The notes under the pieces were generated by a model. It saw only the letters and a program-made list of their open reading frames with translations. It made no database searches and was not told the origin of the DNA. The position numbers were made by a program, and so were the translations under genes. Shown here one piece after another: positions 1 to 5,407 of a stretch of 5,407 nucleotides of DNA. Every line of letters begins with the position of its first letter. Position 1 is the first letter of the stretch. This DNA is from an uncultured Leucobacter sp. (GTDB lineage Bacteria; Actinomycetota; Actinomycetes; Actinomycetales; Microbacteriaceae): positions 1 to 5,407 of the forward strand of contig CALMSE010000157.1 in the NCBI GenBank assembly GCA_937872275.1, in the 5' to 3' direction.

Positions 1-1
1 C

Positions 2-1825
2 GAGAACGCCCGCCTCATCGCGCAGTACGGCCACTTCGTGCTCGGCAAGCTCGGCGGCATGGGCGTGCCCTCCTTCGCATTCGTGAACGGCCTGGCGCTC
101 GGCGGCGCGATGGAGATCGCGCTGAATTGCGACTACCGCACCCTGGACTCCTCGGCCGCGGCGCTCGCCTTCCCCGAGGTCTTCCTCGGCCTCATCCCGG
201 GCTGGGGCGGCGCGACGCTCGTGCCCAACCTCGTGGGCATCGAGCGGGCGCTCGAGATCATCGTGTCGAACCCGCTGAAGAACAACCGGGTGCTGAAGCC
301 CCAGCAGGCGCTCGATGCCGGCCTCTTCGACGTCATGTTCGGCCCGGCCCGCTTCCTCGAGGAGTCGGTGCGCTGGGCGGACGGCGTGCTGAGCGGCGCC
401 GTCGCGGTCGAGCGCCCCCACGTGCCGGGCCGGCTCGAGCGGCTCACCAAGTGGCCCGCGGCCATCAAGATCGCGCGCGACACCCTGCGCAGCCGCATCG
501 GCACCGCGGCGAAGTCCCCCTACGTCGCGCTCGACCTGCTGAACGCGGCGAAGGACGGCGACCTGGGGCGCGGCTTCGAGCGCGAGGACGACGCCCTCAC
601 CGAGCTCATCTCGGGCGACCAGTTCCACGCCTCGATCTACGCCTTCGACCTGGTGCAGAAGCGGGCGAAGCGCCCGGCCGGAGCCCCGCCGAAGGAGCTC
701 GCGAGGAAGATCCAGAAGGTCGGCGTCATCGGCGCCGGCCTCATGGCCGGCCAGTTCGCGCTGCTCTTCGCGCGCAAGCTGCGCGTGCCCGTGCTCATCA
801 CCGACCTCGACCAGGCACGCGTCGACAAGGGCGTCGCCTACATCCACGGCGAGGTCGACGCGATGCTCGAGAAGGGACGCCTCTCCCAGGACGACGCGAA
901 CCAGATCAAGGCGCTCGTCACCGGCACCACCGACAAGTCGCTCTACGCCGACTGCGACTGGGTGATCGAGGCCGTGTTCGAGGAGCTCTCGGTGAAGCAG
1001 CAGGTGTTCGCCGAGATCGAGCCGATCATCTCGCCCGAGGCCGTGATCGCCACCAACACCTCGTCGCTCTCGGTCGCCGAGATCGGGGCGAAGCTCGCCC
1101 ACCCCGAGCGTCTCGTGGGCTTCCACTTCTTCAACCCCGTCGCGGTCATGCCGCTCATCGAGGTCGTCAAGGTGCCGACCACCGACGATGCCACCCTCGC
1201 CACGGCGATGGAGGTCGCGAAGAAGCTCGGCAAGACGGCCGTCATCACGGCGGATCGCCCGGGCTTCGTCGTGAACCGCCTGCTGGCGAAGGTGATGGGC
1301 GAGGCGGCCCGCGCACTCGACGAGGGCACGGCGATGTCGGTCGTCGAGCGCTCGCTCGATCCGATCGGTCTGCCGATGGGCCCCTTCGAGCTCATCGACC
1401 TGGTCGGCTGGAAGGTCGCCGCGCACGTGCAGGACACGATGGTCGCGGCGTTCCCCGATCGCTTCTACGCCTCGCCGAACCTCCACGCGGCCGCCGAGCT
1501 CGAGCATCCGCTCGCGAAGAACAAGGCCGGCAAGGTCGAGGATCTCTCCCGCGAGGCCAAGAAGGCGCTGAGCTTCGGCAAGTCGCCGGTCGGCGGCGAG
1601 GAGATCCTGCGACGCGTGGAGGACGAGCTCGCGGGCGAGATCAGGATCATGCTCGATGAGGGCGTGGTCGCCGCCGCGGAGGACATCGACCTCTGCCTCA
1701 TCCTCGGCGCGGGCTGGCCGTTCCAGGCCGGCGGCGCGACGCCCTACCTCGACCGGGTGGGCGCGAGCGAGCGCGTCTTCGGGGAGAAGTTCCACAACCC
1801 GCCCGTGGCCGGCGAGCACTCCTAG
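2..1825 (+). CDS. fadB: FadB-type fatty-acid oxidation protein (enoyl-CoA hydratase / 3-hydroxyacyl-CoA dehydrogenase), 5'-truncated
   Basis: This cytoplasmic bifunctional enzyme hydrates trans-2-enoyl-CoA and then oxidises L-3-hydroxyacyl-CoA with NAD+, two steps of beta-oxidation. The reading frame is open from base 2, so the gene starts outside the window; the GTG at 38 is internal. About 607 residues are visible against roughly 700-730 for the family, so about 100-120 N-terminal residues are missing. Counting from the codon at 38, the crotonase domain fills about residues 1-200. Its two catalytic glutamates are E26 (in LGGAMEIAL) and E47 (in AFPEVFLG), equivalent to E119 and E139 of E. 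coli FadB. The NAD-binding Rossmann motif GAGLMAG is at 232-238. The dehydrogenase dyad is H363 (GFHFFNPV) and E375 (PLIEV). The C-terminal domain motifs GFVVNRLL and MGPFELIDLVG follow. The stop is TAG at 1823-1825. The third glycine of GxGxxG is alanine (A237). In actinobacteria the thiolase partner FadA is usually encoded just upstream, which is outside this window. Family assignment is secure; chain-length preference cannot be read. Confidence 0.95.
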   Translation, partial: ENARLIAQYGHFVLGKLGGMGVPSFAFVNGLALGGAMEIALNCDYRTLDSSAAALAFPEVFLGLIPGWGGATLVPNLVGIERALEIIVSNPLKNNRVLKPQQALDAGLFDVMFGPARFLEESVRWADGVLSGAVAVERPHVPGRLERLTKWPAAIKIARDTLRSRIGTAAKSPYVALDLLNAAKDGDLGRGFEREDDALTELISGDQFHASIYAFDLVQKRAKRPAGAPPKELARKIQKVGVIGAGLMAGQFALLFARKLRVPVLITDLDQARVDKGVAYIHGEVDAMLEKGRLSQDDANQIKALVTGTTDKSLYADCDWVIEAVFEELSVKQQVFAEIEPIISPEAVIATNTSSLSVAEIGAKLAHPERLVGFHFFNPVAVMPLIEVVKVPTTDDATLATAMEVAKKLGKTAVITADRPGFVVNRLLAKVMGEAARALDEGTAMSVVERSLDPIGLPMGPFELIDLVGWKVAAHVQDTMVAAFPDRFYASPNLHAAAELEHPLAKNKAGKVEDLSREAKKALSFGKSPVGGEEILRRVEDELAGEIRIMLDEGVVAAAEDIDLCLILGAGWPFQAGGATPYLDRVGASERVFGEKFHNPPVAGEHS

Positions 1826-1835
1826 TCGTGCTCGC

Positions 1836-1899
1836 GCCGAGATCTGCATTCAGGCCGATGGTTTCACCTGATCCCCTCGGCCTGAATGCAGATCTCGGC
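1836..1899. terminator. Perfect 23-bp inverted repeat with 18-nt loop; candidate bidirectional terminator or dispersed repeat
   Basis: The arms at 1836-1858 and 1877-1899 are exact reverse complements over 23 bases, with no mismatch, and are separated by an 18-nt loop at 1859-1876. Each arm contains AGATCT and TGCATTC and is somewhat less GC-rich than the flanking DNA. The repeat starts 10 nt after the fadB stop and ends 11 nt before the stop of the kinase remnant on the opposite strand. It therefore sits exactly where a terminator shared by two converging genes would be expected. No T-run follows the stem on either strand, so it does not match the classical Rho-independent form, although actinobacterial terminators often lack a U-tract. 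A perfect stem of this length could also be a chromosomally repeated palindrome. The inverted repeat itself is certain; its function is inferred. Confidence 0.6.
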
Positions 1900-1910
1900 C
1901 GGAACGCCGT

Positions 1911-2054
1911 TCAGCCCCCGAGAGGCAGGGTCGCGCGGAGGCGGAATCCGCCCTCGGCGGTTGGAGCGGCTTCGACCCTGCCGCCGAGCGCCGTCACCCG
2001 ATCCCTGATCCCCGCGAGGCCGAGACCGGCCCCGGGAGCGGGAGCGGCCTCGGC
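1911..2054 (-). pseudogene. C-terminal remnant of a NarL/DesK-type sensor histidine kinase
   Basis: Read on the minus strand, about 47 codons ending at the TGA at 1913-1911 give the very end of a histidine kinase ATPase domain. The G2-type box GAGLGLAGIRDRVTALGG is followed by RVEAAPTAEGGFRLRATLPLGG, typical of HATPase_c domains in actinobacterial kinases that pair with LuxR-type regulators. Everything upstream is absent: no DHp helix with its phosphorylated histidine, no N box, no G1 box and no membrane segments. A whole kinase of this type is normally about 350-450 residues. Upstream of about position 2054 the frame runs antisense through the response-regulator remnant and loses kinase character. 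The fragment cannot be an active kinase. The wording of the surviving block is well conserved, which suggests loss by deletion rather than long point-mutation decay. Confidence 0.8.
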
Positions 2055-2063
2055 GCGATCGGC

Positions 2064-2406
2064 CGGCGCCTCGTCGACGATCAGGCCATGGTGCGGGAGG
2101 GGTTCGGCGCGCTGCTGACGGAGGCGAGGTCGTCGGACTCGTCCGGCGACGAGCATCCCCGTGTCATCATGCTGACCACCTTCGACGCGGACGAGTACGT
2201 GTTCTCGGCGCTCAGGGCGGGCGCGAGCGGCTTCCTCCTGAAGGACGCGACCGCGGAGGATCCGGTCGCAGCGGTGCGCGTGGTCGCCGACGGCGAGGCC
2301 CTGCTCTCGCCTTCGGTCACGCGCAGGCTCAAAGTTCGGGCTGCGGGACCCGCCGCAGATGGTCGTGGCGGCCTACGAGTCCGGGCTCATCAGCGCCGGC
2401 CGGTAG
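2064..2406 (+). pseudogene. Response-regulator remnant (NarL/LuxR family), internally deleted and frameshifted
   Basis: Three blocks of a NarL-type response regulator survive. Block A (about 2064-2126) reads LVDDQAMVREGFGALL, the first strand and helix of a receiver with its acidic pair. Block B (about 2157-2330, same frame) contains VIMLTTFDADEY, then GASGFLLKD with the conserved lysine at 2241-2243, and ends SPSVTRRL. Roughly 40 residues between A and B are missing, including the strand that carries the phosphorylated aspartate. Block C (2332-2404, shifted frame) reads FGLRDPPQMVVAAYESGLI and ends at the TAG at 2404-2406; this is the last helix and tail of a LuxR-type DNA-binding domain. 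About 60 residues holding the linker and most of the helix-turn-helix are lost between B and C. No start codon lies at the proper N-terminus: the ATG at 2088 is the internal methionine of DDQAM. An open frame from that ATG continues to 2750, but past 2330 it is meaningless sequence antisense to the next gene. The product could neither be phosphorylated normally nor bind DNA. Confidence 0.85.
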
Positions 2407-2737
2407 CGTCGGGCCCGGGTCTCTCCCAGACGCGGGCGAAGTCGTTCTCGACCAGGGGCCACACCAGCCGGACCCCGTCGTCGACCGAGCCGATCCGATC
2501 CGCCAGGGGCGGGAAGACGACGAACTCGTGCGGGATGACCCTGCCGGCCCGATCCTTCCGCAGCAGGGGGTCGGGGAAGCGCAGCGCCACTCTCTCGTCC
2601 ACACGGAGGCAGACCTCCGGCGCATCACCGGCCCGCGAGAAGGCCCGATCGTACTCGGGGAGCGGATCGGCATTCCCTCCGTCGCGGAGGAAGCGGAAGC
2701 CCCAATCGCGACCGCGGGTGGCCCAGATGAGGCTCAC
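2390..2737 (-). CDS. 115-aa hypothetical protein, translationally coupled partner of the GTPase
   Basis: The start is GTG at 2737-2735, overlapping the TGA of the upstream GTPase gene by 4 nt (GTGA), and the stop is TGA at 2392-2390. A clear AGGAG lies 6 nt before the GTG, which fixes this start. A much longer open frame in this phase extends upstream to 3559, but that part is antisense-like, low-complexity shadow of the GTPase gene. The 115 residues begin MSLIWATRGRDWGFRFLRDG. They include four tryptophans (W5, W12, W93, W104), the charged core RFPDPLLRKDRAGR at about 53-66, and HEFVVFPPLADRI at about 70-82. There is no signal peptide, membrane segment or recognisable catalytic motif. The protein looks like a small globular cytoplasmic domain. 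I do not recognise a named family; by memory similar proteins accompany this GTPase type in other actinobacteria. Its last 17 nt overlap the 3' end of the response-regulator remnant on the other strand. A regulator or effector of the GTPase is inferred from coupling only. Confidence 0.82.
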   Translation of the reverse strand: MSLIWATRGRDWGFRFLRDGGNADPLPEYDRAFSRAGDAPEVCLRVDERVALRFPDPLLRKDRAGRVIPHEFVVFPPLADRIGSVDDGVRLVWPLVENDFARVWERPGPDATGRR

Positions 2738-3897
2738 CCCAGGCTCCTGAGCAGGATCCGCTCCTCTTCCCCGCGGTCCAGGTCCATCCGGAAGCGGGTG
2801 AGCGTGGCCGCCAGGTAGTCGTGCTTGGCCAGCGCCGCGGCGTTGATCTCCTTGAGCTTGTCGCCGGCCAGCCTGGCGGCATCGTCCAACATCTCCTTCG
2901 AGAGGAGGAGGCCGGCGAGGCTCTGCACCAGCCCGAGCGGACCCGGCAGCTTGGCCCTGCCCCCGAGCAGCCCGGCCGCCAGCGTCCCCGCTCCGCTCAG
3001 CAGGTTCTCGGCGACCTTCCCGGGAGTCTGCTTCAGCTGGGCCCACCTGACGTGCCGTTCGAACGGCAGCATCGCGGCCAGGGGCAGGATCAGCTCCAGG
3101 CCCACGCGCTCGGTCACCTCGATCCGGTCCGCCTCGAACTTCGCCGAGGAGAGCAGCATGAAGTCCTCGCCCACCGACAGCGCGTCGCCGGCCTCCACGA
3201 GCCCCGCGAGCACCCCTCGCAGCTCGTCGATCTCGTCGCAGGCCTTCTCGATCAGCAGATCCCTGAACCTGAACACGTCCGTCTCGGGCAGCAGATCGGA
3301 CTTCGACAGCGCCATGATCCAGATGCGCGGGAACTCGACGAGCGGTTCGCCGCCCTCCAGCAGATCGTCCTTCAGCGAGAGCAGGCCGTTGCGGAAGTTG
3401 CCGAGCAACGACTTCAGATAGCGCTCCTCCTCGCCCGCGTTGTCGAGCAGGCGCTGACCGTCGACCAGCAGTAGCGCGACGTCCGAGCCCAGCAGGGATC
3501 GGAAGGTGTCGACCCTGCGCTGCGCCTCTTCGGGGCCGCTCACGTCCTGCTCGAACCACTCCCCGGGGTAGTCGTGCCAGACGAGGCGCAGGGCGTCGAA
3601 GGGTCGGCGCTTCATCGTCTTCGCATCGCCCGCATCCTTCAGCTTGACCGAGAAGGAGTACGAGGTGGCGGAGAGGCGCGTGGCGTCGGGCAGCCGCGCC
3701 GAGTCCCTCATGCCGAGGTAGTTGCGGTGCAGCCTGGCGCCCTGGCCGATGTCGTCCGCCACGACGCGGAACAGGCTCTTCTGCAGGTACTGCGCCTCCT
3801 GCGTCGCACCGTAGAACGAGGAGACGAGCACCGTCTTGCCGCTGCCGCTCTCGCCGAACACGGCGATGTGCTGCTCCAGCGCCCGGCTCAGTTGCAT
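2734..3897 (-). CDS. TRAFAC-like P-loop GTPase of unknown function, 387 aa
   Basis: All the GTP-binding motifs can be read in order. G1/Walker A is GESGSGKT (15-22). A candidate G2 threonine lies in DATRLSATSYSF (about 71-82). G3 is WHDYPGE, with D109 and G112 as the DxxG pair. G4 is SKSD (198-201), and G5 is SSAK (250-253). The central part includes FRSLLGSDVALLLVDGQRLL (132-151), a strand resembling the one that follows switch II in Ras-like GTPases. The C-terminal ~90 residues are helical, with a leucine/glycine-rich stretch (about 299-333) that could form an amphipathic or membrane-touching helix. There is no signal peptide. The ATG at 3897 is the earliest possible start because an in-frame TAG lies at 3909-3907. 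The gene is 38 nt downstream of dxs on the same strand and overlaps its small downstream partner by 4 nt. The GTPase fold is certain. Similar proteins are often labelled ATP/GTP-binding protein or TRAFAC clade GTPase, and related GTPases have been proposed in bacterial conflict systems; membership of such a system is only a possibility here. Confidence 0.9.
   Translation of the reverse strand: MQLSRALEQHIAVFGESGSGKTVLVSSFYGATQEAQYLQKSLFRVVADDIGQGARLHRNYLGMRDSARLPDATRLSATSYSFSVKLKDAGDAKTMKRRPFDALRLVWHDYPGEWFEQDVSGPEEAQRRVDTFRSLLGSDVALLLVDGQRLLDNAGEEERYLKSLLGNFRNGLLSLKDDLLEGGEPLVEFPRIWIMALSKSDLLPETDVFRFRDLLIEKACDEIDELRGVLAGLVEAGDALSVGEDFMLLSSAKFEADRIEVTERVGLELILPLAAMLPFERHVRWAQLKQTPGKVAENLLSGAGTLAAGLLGGRAKLPGPLGLVQSLAGLLLSKEMLDDAARLAGDKLKEINAAALAKHDYLAATLTRFRMDLDRGEEERILLRSLG
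2744..2748 (-). promoter_or_regulatory. Ribosome binding site of the 115-aa gene
   Basis: On the minus strand AGGAG ends 6 nt before the GTG at 2737, inside the last codons of the GTPase gene (the codons for RSLG). Together with the GTGA stop/start overlap it supports translational coupling. It also decides the start of the small gene against the long upstream open frame. Confidence 0.75.
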
Positions 3898-3903
3898 ACG
3901 GGA

Positions 3904-3909
3904 AGTCTA
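3904..3909 (-). promoter_or_regulatory. Candidate -10 element for a leaderless GTPase transcript
   Basis: On the minus strand TAGACT fits the TANNNT form of a -10 hexamer. Its last base is at -7 if transcription begins at the A of the GTPase ATG (3897). No Shine-Dalgarno sequence lies within 15 nt of that ATG; the nearest purine run, GGGGAG, is about 20 nt upstream. Leaderless messages are common in actinobacteria, so a promoter in the 38-nt gap after dxs is plausible. No convincing -35 hexamer is seen at 16-18 nt spacing. Readthrough from dxs is the alternative, and no hairpin terminator is seen in the gap. Confidence 0.35.
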
Positions 3910-3935
3910 TGCCACGGCTCCCCGCCGCTCCCGGG

Positions 3936-5407
3936 TCAGCGCTCGGGTCGGGCGATGGGGATCCGCTCGCCGCGCACCTGCTTCGCCACGTCGGCGGCGA
4001 TTCGCTCGGGGATCAGGCCGGCCTCGCCGAGCAGCTCGGCGCGGCTCGCATGCGGCGAGAACTCGTCGGGGGTGCCGAGCTCGCTCACCGCCGTATCCAC
4101 CCCCGCGTCGCGCAGCGCCTGCCTGATCCTGGTGCCCACGCCGCCGACGCGGATGCCGTCCTCGATGCTGATCAGCAGCCGATGCGCGCGCGCGAGCTCG
4201 ACCACGGAGGCCGCGACCGGCACCACCCATCGGGGGTCGACGACCGTGGAGGTGATGCCCTGCCGCGCGAGGATCTCGGCGGCCTCGAGTGCGACCCGGC
4301 TCATCGGGCCGACGACCACGAAGAGCACGTCGGCCGGGGCGTCCGCGGAGCCCTCGAGAATGTCCACCCCGTCGTCGGTGCGGCTGAGCGCGGGCAGGGG
4401 ATCCCCCGTCGCCCCCTTGGGATAGCGCAGCACGGTGGGCCCGTCGTCGACGGTGACGGCCTCGCCGAGCAGTTCCCGCAGGGTGGCCTCGTCGCGGGGC
4501 GCCGCGATGCGGATGCCGGGGACCACCTGCAGCACCGCCAGGTCCCAGACGCCGTTGTGGCTCGCCCCGTCGGGCCCGGTGATGCCGGCGCGGTCGAGCA
4601 CGAGGGTGACGCCGGCGCGATGCAGCGCGACGTCCATGAGCAGCTGGTCGAATGCGCGGTTCACGAAGGTCGAGTAGAGCGCGACCACGGGATGCAGCCC
4701 GCCGTAGGCGAGGCCCGCGGCGCTCGTCACCGCGTGCTGCTCGGCGATGCCGACGTCGTAGACGCGATCCGGGAACTCGGCGGCGAAGGCGTCGAGACCC
4801 GTCGGGGCGAGCATGGCCGCGGTCACCGCGACGAGGCGCTCGTCCTCCCGTGCCAGCTCGAGTACGCGCGCGCCGAAGACCCCGGTGAAGCTGGCCGCGC
4901 CGCCGTCGCCGATCGACTCCCCCGTGTCGGGGTCGATCCGACCGATCGCGTGGAACTGGTCGGCCTCGTCGTTCTCGGCCGGTGCGTAGCCGCGACCCTT
5001 CTCGGTGATGACGTGCACGAGGGTCGGCCGGCCGTAGCTCTTCGCCTGCCGCAGGGCGAGCTCGAGCGCCTCCAGATCGTGCCCGTCGACGGGACCGACG
5101 TACTTGATGTCGAGGTTGCTGTAGAGATCCTGGTTGCCGCTCGCGCGGCTCACGAGCCCGCGCATGGCGCCGCGCGCCGCGCGGTAGACGGTGCGCCCGG
5201 GCGTGCCCAGGCGGCCGAAGAACCGCTCGCTGCCCTCCTGCAGATCCCGGTAGCCGCCGGTCACGCGCACGCTGTTGAGGAAGCGGGCCATGCCGCCGAT
5301 GGTCGGCGCGTAGGAGCGGCCGTTGTCGTTGACCACGATCACGAGGTTGCGGTCGTTGTCGTCGGTGATGTTGTTGAGCGCCTCCCACGTCATGCCGCCG
5401 GTGAGCG
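3936..5407 (-). CDS. dxs: 1-deoxy-D-xylulose-5-phosphate synthase, 5'-truncated
   Basis: This thiamine-diphosphate enzyme condenses pyruvate and glyceraldehyde 3-phosphate to 1-deoxy-D-xylulose 5-phosphate, the first step of the MEP isoprenoid pathway, in the cytoplasm. The frame is open to the window edge. The codons before the Met at 5393 read ALTGG, so ALTGGMTWEALNNI continues from the GDG cofactor motif just outside, and that Met is not the start. About 489 residues are visible against roughly 620-640, so some 130-150 N-terminal residues are missing. Counting from the codon at 5393, VVNDNGRSYAPTIGG lies near residue 19 and contributes to the ThDP/Mg2+ site. KYVGPVDGHD follows near 95. DVGIAEQHAVTSAAGLA contains the catalytic glutamate E218, and DRAGITGPDGASHNG belongs to the pyrimidine domain. 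The C-terminal transketolase-like domain includes DPRWVVP and ends IARPER at the TGA (3938-3936). All motifs are present and the gene looks intact. The GTPase gene follows 38 nt downstream on the same strand. Confidence 0.97.
   Translation of the reverse strand, partial: LTGGMTWEALNNITDDNDRNLVIVVNDNGRSYAPTIGGMARFLNSVRVTGGYRDLQEGSERFFGRLGTPGRTVYRAARGAMRGLVSRASGNQDLYSNLDIKYVGPVDGHDLEALELALRQAKSYGRPTLVHVITEKGRGYAPAENDEADQFHAIGRIDPDTGESIGDGGAASFTGVFGARVLELAREDERLVAVTAAMLAPTGLDAFAAEFPDRVYDVGIAEQHAVTSAAGLAYGGLHPVVALYSTFVNRAFDQLLMDVALHRAGVTLVLDRAGITGPDGASHNGVWDLAVLQVVPGIRIAAPRDEATLRELLGEAVTVDDGPTVLRYPKGATGDPLPALSRTDDGVDILEGSADAPADVLFVVVGPMSRVALEAAEILARQGITSTVVDPRWVVPVAASVVELARAHRLLISIEDGIRVGGVGTRIRQALRDAGVDTAVSELGTPDEFSPHASRAELLGEAGLIPERIAADVAKQVRGERIPIARPER

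Noticed and set aside
127..1659. 510-codon + strand frame inside fadB
   Set aside because: It is an Arg/Pro/Gly-rich translation of an alternative frame of a high-GC gene, with no domain.
1828..2118. 96-codon + strand frame across the palindrome
   Set aside because: It runs through an inverted repeat and antisense to the kinase remnant, with no RBS and no similarity to any protein I know.
2341..2358. Small hairpin (6-bp stem CTGCGG/CCGCAG) downstream of the 115-aa gene, as a terminator
   Set aside because: The stem is short, has no following T-run and lies within regulator-derived coding sequence; such stems are common by chance at this GC content.
2088..2750. Open frame of 220 codons on the + strand as an intact response regulator
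   Set aside because: Only codons up to about 2330 show regulator similarity; the rest is antisense to the 115-aa gene. It lacks the phospho-acceptor segment, the helix-turn-helix and a proper start.
2821..3474. Two + strand frames (217 and 198 codons) opposite the GTPase
   Set aside because: Both are antisense to a gene with clear motifs and show low-complexity composition with no recognisable domain.
2390..3559. 389-codon minus-strand frame as one long protein
   Set aside because: The upstream two thirds is Arg/Gly/Ala-rich shadow of the GTPase gene. Real coding begins at the RBS-preceded GTG at 2737.
3910..3935. Repeated GCTCCC motif after dxs as an attachment site or terminator
   Set aside because: It is a short direct repeat in GC-rich sequence that forms no stem and has no partner copy elsewhere in the window.
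3907..5388. 493-codon minus-strand frame inside dxs
   Set aside because: It is a shifted-frame shadow of dxs with an extremely Arg-rich composition.

Overview
The window looks like chromosomal DNA from a high-GC actinobacterium. GC is very high, third codon positions are almost all G or C, and GTG starts are used. The protein family signatures resemble Actinomycetota, probably Microbacteriaceae (a Leucobacter-like organism is a guess from memory of similar sequences). No tRNA, rRNA, CRISPR array, transposase or phage gene is visible.

Layout: (1) 2-1825, + strand: a 5'-truncated FadB-type multifunctional fatty-acid oxidation protein (enoyl-CoA hydratase plus 3-hydroxyacyl-CoA dehydrogenase). 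(2) 1836-1899: a perfect 23-bp inverted repeat with an 18-nt loop, between fadB and a remnant that converges on it; it is a candidate bidirectional terminator or a dispersed repeat. (3) 1911-2406: the wreckage of a two-component system. The last ~47 codons of a NarL-type sensor kinase lie on the - strand and abut, head to head, a response-regulator remnant on the + strand. That remnant has lost its start, the phospho-acceptor part of its receiver, and nearly all of its LuxR-type DNA-binding domain. (4) 2390-3897, - strand: a two-gene unit made of a 387-aa TRAFAC-like GTPase and, overlapping it by 4 nt, a 115-aa protein of unknown function. (5) 3936-5407, - strand: a 5'-truncated dxs (1-deoxy-D-xylulose-5-phosphate synthase, MEP isoprenoid pathway).

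The two ends are core metabolism: beta-oxidation, and the first step of isoprenoid synthesis. The 2.1 kb between them looks accessory: a decayed signalling locus followed by an apparently intact GTPase/small-protein pair. The pair lies 38 nt downstream of dxs on the same strand. Its GTPase start has no Shine-Dalgarno sequence but has a -10-like hexamer exactly where a leaderless transcript would need it, while the small gene has a good ribosome binding site and is probably translationally coupled.

The best candidate for something little described is the GTPase plus 115-aa protein unit. All five G motifs can be read in the GTPase, but the cellular role of the pair cannot be deduced from this sequence alone.
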